Made by a program: the position numbers and the translations under genes. The notes under the pieces are model-generated. The model ran no database searches. It was given only the letters and a program-made list of their open reading frames with translations, and had not been told where the DNA came from. A stretch of DNA of 17,519 nt from Ruthenibacterium sp. (lineage in GTDB: Bacteria; Bacillota; Clostridia; Oscillospirales; Ruminococcaceae): assembly GCA_020025235.1 (NCBI GenBank), contig JAHHSL010000040.1:1-17519 (forward strand). Direction: 5' to 3'. Position 1 is the first letter of the stretch; each line of letters opens with the position of its first letter. Shown here in pieces: positions 7,177 through 13,488 of this stretch.

Positions 7177-7205
7177 TTGCCCGCCGGCGGCCTGCCGGCG
7201 GGCAA
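7177..7205 (+). repeat. Strong hairpin between grdB and trxB
   Basis: A perfect 12-bp GC-rich stem (7177-7188 with 7194-7205) closes a GGCCT loop, seven bases after the grdB stop. No T run follows, so it should not terminate. It may protect the 3' end of a processed grdE-grdB message. Confidence 0.65.
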
Positions 7206-7236
7206 AGGCAGTGAAAAGGGGCGTAAGGTGATACCC

Positions 7237-8181
7237 ATGGAAAACAAAATTTATGACGTCATCATCATCGGCGCGGGGCCTGCGGGGCTTGCCGCCGGAA
7301 CGTATGCCGGACGTGCGCGTCTGGATACGCTGATCGTCGAACAGGAAAAGGACGGCGGACAGATCGTCATTACCGCCGAGATCGAAAACTATCCCGGCGG
7401 CGTGGAGGGCGAAACCGGCCCCTCGCTTGTAAAGCGCATGTCCGAACAGGCTGCGGGCTTCGGCGCGCAGAAGGTGAAGGATACGATCGTCGATGTGGAG
7501 CTGGAGGGTGACGTAAAGCACCTGATCGGCCGCAGCGCCGATTATTACGCAAGGACGGTCATCATCGCAACGGGCGCAAATCCGCGTCCGATCGGCTGCC
7601 CCGGCGAACGGGAGCTGACGGGCAAGGGCGTTTCGTACTGCGCGACCTGCGACGCGGCATTTTTTGAAGATTTTGATATCTATGTCGTGGGCGGGGGCGA
7701 CAGCGCGGTGGAAGAGGCGCTGTATCTTGCCAAATTCGGCCGCAGGGTGACGATCATCCACCGGCGCGATGCGCTGCGCGCCGCAAGATCCATTCAGGAA
7801 AAGGCGTTTGCGTGCGATAAGATCGAATTCATGTGGAACAGCAGGGTCGCGGAGCTTTCCGGCGACGGCATACTGGAACGCATGGTGATCGAAAACACCG
7901 TGACGGGCGAGCGCACCACGATCGAAGCGCCCGAGGAGGACGGCACGTTCGGCGTGTTCGTGTTCATCGGCTTTGACCCGCACGCGCAGCTGTTTGAGGG
8001 AAAGCTTTCCATGGAAAACGGCTACATCCTGACGGACGAGGATATGCGCACGAGCATCCCGGGCGTTTTTGCCGCGGGGGATGTGCGCAAAAAAAGCCTG
8101 CGTCAGGTCGTTACGGCGGCGGCGGACGGCGCGATCGCCGCAAGCATGGCAAACAAATATCTGGAAGGGCTGGACGGCTGA
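7237..8181 (+). CDS. trxB: Thioredoxin reductase
   Basis: Flavoprotein of 314 residues that reduces the neighbouring thioredoxin. An N-terminal FAD-binding IIGAGPAGLAAG, the redox pair Cys135-Ala-Thr-Cys138, the nucleotide-binding VGGGDSAVEEALYLA with HRRDALRA, and the C-terminal FAD segment GVFAAGDVRKK appear in the order of low-molecular-weight thioredoxin reductases. The HRR segment suggests NADPH preference. I start it at ATG 7237 behind AAGGTG (7225-7230); a GTG at 7228 with AAAGGGG upstream is a possible alternative adding three residues. In this operon it feeds electrons to glycine reductase via TrxA. Confidence 0.95.
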   Translation: MENKIYDVIIIGAGPAGLAAGTYAGRARLDTLIVEQEKDGGQIVITAEIENYPGGVEGETGPSLVKRMSEQAAGFGAQKVKDTIVDVELEGDVKHLIGRSADYYARTVIIATGANPRPIGCPGERELTGKGVSYCATCDAAFFEDFDIYVVGGGDSAVEEALYLAKFGRRVTIIHRRDALRAARSIQEKAFACDKIEFMWNSRVAELSGDGILERMVIENTVTGERTTIEAPEEDGTFGVFVFIGFDPHAQLFEGKLSMENGYILTDEDMRTSIPGVFAAGDVRKKSLRQVVTAAADGAIAASMANKYLEGLDG

Positions 8182-8214
8182 ACGCCGCGGCCCGCAAGGA
8201 AGGAGAGGATCCCC

Positions 8215-8532
8215 ATGATCGAACTGGATAAAACCACATTCGAGGACGAAGTGCTCAAAGCAGAGGGCTGTGTCTTTGTTGATTTTTACGGCGACGGCTG
8301 CGTACCGTGCGCAGCGCTGATGCCCTTTGTGCACGCATGTGCCGAAAAGTACGGCGATAAGCTGAAATTCACCGCACTGAACACCACGAAGGCGCGCCGT
8401 CTGGCAATCGGCCAGAAGGTGCTGGGTCTGCCCGCAATGGCCATTTACAAGGATGGCGCAAAGGTGGAGGAAGTTGTGAAGGACGAAGCCACCGAAGCGA
8501 ACATCGAGGCAATGATCCAAAAATATCTGTAA
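8215..8532 (+). CDS. trxA: Thioredoxin dedicated to glycine reductase
   Basis: A 105-residue thioredoxin that re-reduces the oxidised selenocysteine/cysteine pair of GrdA after each turnover. The active site is GCVPC (Cys29, Cys32) instead of the common WCGPC; this variant is known from thioredoxins of glycine-reducing anaerobes such as Eubacterium acidaminophilum. VFVDFYGDG precedes it, and GLPAMAIYKDG further on holds the cis-proline. AAGGAGAGG lies before the ATG, and the gene begins 33 bases after trxB. Cytoplasmic, with no signal peptide. Confidence 0.94.
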   Translation: MIELDKTTFEDEVLKAEGCVFVDFYGDGCVPCAALMPFVHACAEKYGDKLKFTALNTTKARRLAIGQKVLGLPAMAIYKDGAKVEEVVKDEATEANIEAMIQKYL

Positions 8533-8541
8533 GCAGCGCCC

Positions 8542-8573
8542 GGGCGGCAAGCGCCGCCTGTACGTATTCCGTA
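8542..8573 (+). repeat. Hairpins between trxA and grdA
   Basis: GGCGGC (8543-8548) and GCCGCC (8553-8558) form a stem with loop AAGC; a smaller TACG/CGTA hairpin follows at 8561-8573. They end just before the grdA ribosome binding site (8576-8583). With no T run they are more likely to shape the 5' end of a processed message than to terminate. Confidence 0.5.
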
Positions 8574-8589
8574 AGAAAGGAGGACCACT

Positions 8590-9060
8590 ATGAGCATCCT
8601 GAAAGGCAAAAAGGTCGTCATCATCGGGGACCGTGACGGTGTCCCGGGGCCTGCCATTGAAGCTTGCGTAAGTTCTGCCGGCGCGGAAGCGATTTTCTCC
8701 GCAACGGAGTGCTTCGTCTGAACAGCGGCAGGGGCAATGGATCTGGAAAACCAAAAAAGGGTCAAAGAAGCTGCGGAGCAGTACGGCCCCGAGAATGTAG
8801 TTGTCATTCTCGGCGCTGCGGAGGGTGAGGCATCCGGCCTTGCCGCCGAAACTGTCACAGCCGGTGACCCGACGTTTGCCGGACCGTTGACCGGAGTCCA
8901 GTTGGGACTGAGTGTGTATCACATCTGCGAAGAGGAAATCAAAGCAGAAGTCGATCCTGATGTGTATGATGAACAGGTCAGCATGATGGAAATGGTCTTG
9001 GATGTGGATGATATTGCATCCGAAATGTCCGAGATCCGCAGCCAGTATTGCAAATATTGA
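8590..9060 (+). CDS. grdA: Glycine reductase protein A, selenoprotein
   Basis: Small carrier selenoprotein that receives the carboxymethyl group from protein B as a Se-ether and hands it to protein C. With UGA 8719-8721 read as Sec it has 156 residues, close to the known 158 or so. The active motif is Cys41-Phe-Val-Sec44 followed by TAAGAMDLENQ, the GrdA signature. AAAGGAGG (8576-8583) is six bases before the ATG. Later parts are acidic (about EEEIKAEVDPDVYDE onward), as in the family. The 3' half is only about 43% GC by my count against about 65% in neighbouring grdC. A complete terminator follows the stop codon although the operon continues. Confidence 0.97.
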
Positions 9061-9070
9061 GATCATACCG

Positions 9071-9114
9071 AACGGGTGACAGGGTGAGGCTTCGCCCTGC
9101 CGCCCGTTTTTTTT
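9071..9114 (+). terminator. Intrinsic terminator inside the operon, after grdA
   Basis: A 16-bp stem with one mismatch (9071-9087 with 9092-9108) is followed by eight T (9107-9114). It lies ten bases after the grdA stop and 74 before grdC. No clear promoter for grdC is visible after it, so it probably reduces grdCD expression relative to grdA by partial termination. Confidence 0.85.
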
Positions 9115-9187
9115 GATACAGGGCAGCCCGCGCGGTGCGGCTGCATCCACCCCTTTAAAAATAAAAGCCGGAAAGGCGGAAACTGCA

Positions 9188-10735
9188 ATGAACAGTGTAA
9201 TCAAGGGCACAAGCTATGTGCTGGTGCATACGCCGGATCTTGTGATGCAAAGCGGCACGACGCAGACGACTGAACGCATCGTAAATCCCGATTCCGAATA
9301 TCTGAAAGAGCTGCCGGGGCATCTGCGCAGCTATGAACAGGCGGTGGGCTATCTGCCCAACCAGACCTACATCGGCAATATGACGCCCGAACAGCTGGGC
9401 GCGGTGCCGCAGCCGTGGTACGAAGCCCCCGCACAGGGCGGCCGCGAAGGGCGCTTCGGCGAGATCATGCCGGAGGATGAATTTTACCTTCTGATGCAGG
9501 CGTGCGACGTGTTCGATCTGATGTTTTTGGAAAAGGGCTTTGTCGAAGCGGTAAAGCCGAAGCTGGAGCGTCACCCGCTTGTGACGCAGGAATTGCTCGG
9601 GCGCATCCGCGCAGGCGTGGAACAGGCGGAAATCGGGCATTTCGTGAACGAAGAGCACGCCGAGCCGATCGTGTGCGAAGGGCGCACCGTGGGCTACATC
9701 AAGCGCGCACATGACGTGGACGTCAACCTTTCGGCGCACGTCATGCTCGAAAACATCGTTTCCAAGGCGACCAGTGTGCTTTCGCTTTTGCATCTTGTGA
9801 AAAACGCGGGCGTGGAAAAGGAAAGCATCGAATACGTCATCGACTGCTGCGAAGAAGCGTGCGGCGATATGAACCAGCGCGGCGGCGGCAACTTTGCCAA
9901 GGCCGCGGCAGAGATCGCCGGCCTTTCCGGCGCATCCGGCTGCGACGTGCGCGGCTTCTGCGCGGGGCCGGCACACGCCATGATCACCGCTGCGTCGCTC
10001 GTCAAAGCGGGCACATACAAAAGCGTTGCCGTGACGGCGGGTGGCTGCACGGCAAAGCTGGGCATGAACGGCAAGGATCATGTGCGCAAGGGCATGCCCA
10101 TTCTGGAGGATATGCTCGGCGGTTTTTCGGTGCTCATCACGGCAAACGACGGCGTCAGCCCGGAAATCGACACCAACGTCTGCGGACGCCACACCGTCGG
10201 CACGGGTGCGTCGCCGCAGGCAGTCATTACGTCGCTGGTGCTCGATCCGCTGCAAAAGGCGGGGCTGAAGATCCCGGACGTGGACCGCTACGCCGTGGAA
10301 ATGCAGAACCCCGATATCACAAAGCCGGCGGGCGCGGGCGACGTTCCGCTTGCAAACTATAAGATGATCGGCGCGCTTGCCGTGAAAAACGGCGACCTTG
10401 ACCGCAAGGATCTGGCCGATTTCGTCAGCGGGCACGGCATGTGCGGCTGGGCGCCCACACAGGGGCACATCCCCTCCGGCGTGCCGTACCTCGGCTTCTG
10501 CTGCGACGACATCCTGGCGGGGCGTATCCGCCGCGCAATGATCGTCGGCAAGGGCAGCTTGTTCCTCGGCCGCATGACGAATCTTTTCGACGGCGTTTCG
10601 TTCCTTGTGCACGAAAACAGCGCCGCCGGGGCGGAAAGCGGCATTTCCGAAGAGCAGGTGCGCAGGCTGATCGCACAGGCACTGCGCGAATTTGCAGGAA
10701 CGCTTTCGGGCGAAAAGGCGGGGGAAGAAGCATGA
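9188..10735 (+). CDS. grdC: Glycine reductase protein C, beta subunit
   Basis: One of two subunits of acetyl-phosphate-forming protein C, which takes the carboxymethyl group from GrdA, reduces it to an acetyl thioester with GrdD and releases acetyl phosphate. It has 515 residues, near the family length. GrdC is related to beta-ketoacyl-ACP synthase III; here CDVRGFCAGPAHAM, with Cys258, occupies the place of the synthase cysteine motif, after a GDMNQRGGGNFAKAAAEIAG segment. The ATG at 9188 follows AAAGGCGG with an eight-base spacer. The stop overlaps the start of grdD (ATGA), so the two are translationally coupled. Confidence 0.93.
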   Translation: MNSVIKGTSYVLVHTPDLVMQSGTTQTTERIVNPDSEYLKELPGHLRSYEQAVGYLPNQTYIGNMTPEQLGAVPQPWYEAPAQGGREGRFGEIMPEDEFYLLMQACDVFDLMFLEKGFVEAVKPKLERHPLVTQELLGRIRAGVEQAEIGHFVNEEHAEPIVCEGRTVGYIKRAHDVDVNLSAHVMLENIVSKATSVLSLLHLVKNAGVEKESIEYVIDCCEEACGDMNQRGGGNFAKAAAEIAGLSGASGCDVRGFCAGPAHAMITAASLVKAGTYKSVAVTAGGCTAKLGMNGKDHVRKGMPILEDMLGGFSVLITANDGVSPEIDTNVCGRHTVGTGASPQAVITSLVLDPLQKAGLKIPDVDRYAVEMQNPDITKPAGAGDVPLANYKMIGALAVKNGDLDRKDLADFVSGHGMCGWAPTQGHIPSGVPYLGFCCDDILAGRIRRAMIVGKGSLFLGRMTNLFDGVSFLVHENSAAGAESGISEEQVRRLIAQALREFAGTLSGEKAGEEA

Positions 10736-11886
10736 ACGAGAGTGCAGTCCGGAATATGATCGCGGATACCTTTCTGGATATGGCGCGCGCGCTGGAAACC
10801 GGCAGCTGCACGCGCAGGCCGTGCATTGCACTGGCCGGCACGGACAGCGAACACGGCGAAGCGGAGGTGCTGCGCGCGGCAAAGCAGGCGGCGAAAAGCG
10901 GCGTGGAGGTTTTGTACATCGGCACGCTGCAGGATGACGAAGTGGAAACGGTGTATGCCGAAAACGCCGACGAAGCGCACCGGCAGATGCAAAAGCTGCT
11001 GGAAACGGGGCGCGCGGACGGCGCGGTGACGATGCATTACCCGTTCCCGATCGGCACGGCGACCGTCGGGCGCGCGGTGACGCCCGGGCGCGGGAAGGAA
11101 ATGTTCCTTGCCACAACGACGGGCGCGGCGTCCGCAGACCGCGTGCAGGCCATGGTGCGCAACGCCGTCAGCGGCATCATTGCAGCCAAGGCGTGCGGCG
11201 TGGCAGAGCCGACGGTCGGTATCCTGAATGTCGAGGGCGCGCGCAAAGCGGAAAGCGCGCTGCGCCGCCTTGCGGCAAACGGATATCCGATCACGTTTGC
11301 CGAATCCGCCCGCGCGGACGGCGGCTGCGTGATGCGCGGCAACGACCTGCTTGCCGGTTCGTGCGACGTCATGGTGACGGATTCCCTGACGGGCAATCTG
11401 CTGATGAAGATGCTTTCGGCATTTACGACAGGCGGCAGCTATGAAGCCGCGGGCAGCGGCTACGGGCCGGGCATCGGCGGCGGGCAGAAAGAGCTTGTGC
11501 TGATCGTATCGCGCGCGTCGGGCGCGCCGGTGATCGCAAACGCTGTGCGCTATGCCGCACAGCTGGTGCAGAATGATTACCGTGCAGTGGAAAAAGCGGA
11601 ACTTGCCGCGGCAAATGCAGCGGGGCTTTGCGAAATACTGGAAAGCTGCCGCCCCGCGCCTGCGGCGGAAAAGCCGAAGGCGGCCGCCGCACCGCCGAAG
11701 GAAGTGGTGACCTTTGCCTTTGCGGGCATCGACGTCATGGATCTGGAGGACGCGGTGCAGTGCCTATGGGCACAGGGCGTGTATGCCGAAAGCGGCATGG
11801 GCTGCACCGGGCCGGTGGTACTGGTAAGCGAAGCGAACCGCGAACGCGCAAAAGCGCTGCTGACGGCGGGCGGCTGGCTCGGCTGA
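10732..11886 (+). CDS. grdD: Glycine reductase protein C, alpha subunit
   Basis: Second subunit of protein C, 384 residues. In E. acidaminophilum Cys359 of GrdD is the thiol that carries the acetyl group before phosphorolysis; here Cys358, in ESGMGCTGPVVLV near the C-terminus, matches it. The N-terminal two thirds resemble the fatty-acid synthesis protein PlsX and phosphotransacetylase-like folds in general character. An Ala/Pro/Lys-rich linker (about residues 306-324) separates the body from the C-terminal cysteine segment. It overlaps grdC by four bases and is the last gene of the operon. Confidence 0.93.
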   Translation: MNESAVRNMIADTFLDMARALETGSCTRRPCIALAGTDSEHGEAEVLRAAKQAAKSGVEVLYIGTLQDDEVETVYAENADEAHRQMQKLLETGRADGAVTMHYPFPIGTATVGRAVTPGRGKEMFLATTTGAASADRVQAMVRNAVSGIIAAKACGVAEPTVGILNVEGARKAESALRRLAANGYPITFAESARADGGCVMRGNDLLAGSCDVMVTDSLTGNLLMKMLSAFTTGGSYEAAGSGYGPGIGGGQKELVLIVSRASGAPVIANAVRYAAQLVQNDYRAVEKAELAAANAAGLCEILESCRPAPAAEKPKAAAAPPKEVVTFAFAGIDVMDLEDAVQCLWAQGVYAESGMGCTGPVVLVSEANRERAKALLTAGGWLG

Positions 11887-11935
11887 TTGCAGGGTATACA
11901 AAAAAGTAAGGGGCGTTTTGTGCGCCTGTACAAAA

Positions 11936-11976
11936 AGGATGCCGCACCGGCTTTACCGGTGCGGCATCCTGTGTTT
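11936..11976 (+). terminator. Terminator of the grd operon
   Basis: A perfect 15-bp stem (11936-11950 with 11956-11970) with loop CTTTA follows grdD by 50 bases. The T tract after it is short and broken (GTGTTTT), but the stem is very stable, and A residues lie on the other side. Confidence 0.8.
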
Positions 11977-11980
11977 TCGG

Positions 11981-12009
11981 TGGATTTTCAGGGGCGTTTA
12001 TATTATACT
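11981..12009 (+). promoter_or_regulatory. Promoter of the selA-selB-lysR operon
   Basis: TATACT at 12004-12009 is a good -10 box. The hexamer 17 bases upstream (TGGATT, 11981-11986) is a weak -35. Transcription would start near 12016, directly before the shared palindrome. Confidence 0.5.
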
Positions 12010-12017
12010 GAAAGACA

Positions 12018-12039
12018 ATAGATTTTTTCTATAAGGATT
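12018..12039 (+). promoter_or_regulatory. Operator-like palindrome at the selA transcription start
   Basis: ATAGA (12018-12022), five T and TCTAT (12028-12032) form a perfect dyad, followed by AAGGATT. It is almost identical to the element before the grd operon. Here it falls on the first transcribed bases, where a bound protein would block transcription. Confidence 0.55.
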
Positions 12040-12078
12040 CCGGAACAAAGCATCCCGGAACGGGGAGGAGCGGACAAA

Positions 12079-13473
12079 ATGCCGGTTGAAAAAAATTTGC
12101 TGCGCGGCATCCCGAAGGTGGATGACGTGCTGGCGCAGCCCGCCGTGCAGGCGCTGGAAGAAAAAGCGCCGCACACACTGGTGCTTTCGGCGGTGCGCGC
12201 GGCACTGGACGGCCTGCGCGCGGAAATTCTGGCGGGCAAAAGAACCGAAGCGCCCACGGCGGCACAGGCGGCGGCGCTTGCCGAAGCGGAGCTTGCACGC
12301 GCACTGCGCCCGAGCCTGCGGCGCGTTATCAACGCGACGGGCGTTGTGCTGCACACAAACCTTGGGCGTGCGCGGATGTGCCCTGCGGCGGCGCAGGCGG
12401 CTTACCGCGCGGCGTGCGGGTATTCCACACTGGAATATAACGCCGGGGAAGGCTGCCGCGGCAGCCGGTACGACCATGTGGAAAAGCTGCTGTGCACGCT
12501 GACGGGCGCGGAAAGCGCGATCGTCGTCAACAACAACGCGGCGGCGGTGATGCTGGTGCTCAACGAACTCGTGCGCGGGCGCGAAGCCGTCGTTTCACGC
12601 GGGGAGCTTGTGGAGATCGGCGGTTCGTTCCGCGTGCCGGAGATCATGGAACAAAGCGGCGGCATCCTGCGGGAGGTGGGCACCACAAACAAAACGCATC
12701 TGCGCGATTATGCTGCGGCGATCGACCCCGAACGCACGGGCGCGCTGCTGAAGGTGCACACCAGCAATTATAAAATCGTCGGCTTTACCGAGGATGTCCC
12801 GCTGGAAGATCTGGTACGGCTTGGAAACGAGCGCGGCGTGCCGGTCCTGTATGATCTTGGCAGCGGTGCGATGATCGATTTTTCCAAATACGGTCTGCCG
12901 AAGGAGCCCACCGTGCCGGAAAGCGTGCGCGCGGGCGCGGACGTCGTGTGCTTCAGCGGGGATAAGCTGCTGGGCGGGCCGCAGGCGGGCATCCTTGCGG
13001 GCAAAAAGGAAATTCTGGACCGCGTGCGGAAAAACCCGCTCACCCGTGCGCTGCGCGTCGATAAAATGACGCTTGCGGCACTGGAGGCAACACTGGCTGT
13101 CTACCGCGACGAAGCCGCCGCCGTGCGCGAGATCCCGACGCTTTCGATGCTGCTGCTTTCGCGGGAAGAGCTTTCTGCCCGCGCGCAGACGCTGTGTGCG
13201 CTTTTGCAAAAGGCAGTGCCGCAGCTTTCGCCGCAGACGGTGCACGAAACCGAACAGGTGGGCGGCGGTTCGATGCCCGCACAGCTTTTGGAGGGCTATG
13301 CCGTAAGCCTTGTGCCGCAGGATTCCGCCGCGGCGCTTGAAGCGCGCATGCGCTGTGCGTGCGAAACACCGCTTGTGGGGCGCATTGCGCATGACCGCGT
13401 GCTTTTGGATGTGCGCACGATCGACCCCGGCGAATTTGAACAGACCGCGGCGATTTTGAAACAATGCGTATAA
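12079..13473 (+). CDS. selA: L-seryl-tRNA(Sec) selenium transferase
   Basis: Pyridoxal-phosphate enzyme that converts seryl-tRNA(Sec) to selenocysteyl-tRNA(Sec) with selenophosphate. It has 464 residues, against 463 in E. coli. The N-terminal part has RRVINATGVVLHTNLGRA. The PLP lysine is Lys296 in CFSGDKLLGGPQAGI, matching Lys295 of E. coli. The ATG at 12079 follows GGGGAGGAG. selB begins 15 bases after the stop, so the two are one operon. There is no UGA in frame. Confidence 0.96.
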   Translation: MPVEKNLLRGIPKVDDVLAQPAVQALEEKAPHTLVLSAVRAALDGLRAEILAGKRTEAPTAAQAAALAEAELARALRPSLRRVINATGVVLHTNLGRARMCPAAAQAAYRAACGYSTLEYNAGEGCRGSRYDHVEKLLCTLTGAESAIVVNNNAAAVMLVLNELVRGREAVVSRGELVEIGGSFRVPEIMEQSGGILREVGTTNKTHLRDYAAAIDPERTGALLKVHTSNYKIVGFTEDVPLEDLVRLGNERGVPVLYDLGSGAMIDFSKYGLPKEPTVPESVRAGADVVCFSGDKLLGGPQAGILAGKKEILDRVRKNPLTRALRVDKMTLAALEATLAVYRDEAAAVREIPTLSMLLLSREELSARAQTLCALLQKAVPQLSPQTVHETEQVGGGSMPAQLLEGYAVSLVPQDSAAALEARMRCACETPLVGRIAHDRVLLDVRTIDPGEFEQTAAILKQCV

Positions 13474-13488
13474 AAAGGGGCGGCGAAC

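Noticed and set aside
5812..9210. A very long open frame on the minus strand across grdB, trxB, trxA and grdA
   Set aside because: It is the mirror of GC-rich coding sequence on the plus strand, has a composition rich in His, Arg and Cys without domains, and has no ribosome binding site. Similar minus-strand frames across grdCD (9155-11116), selA (12595-13782) and selB (13939-15201) are rejected for the same reason.
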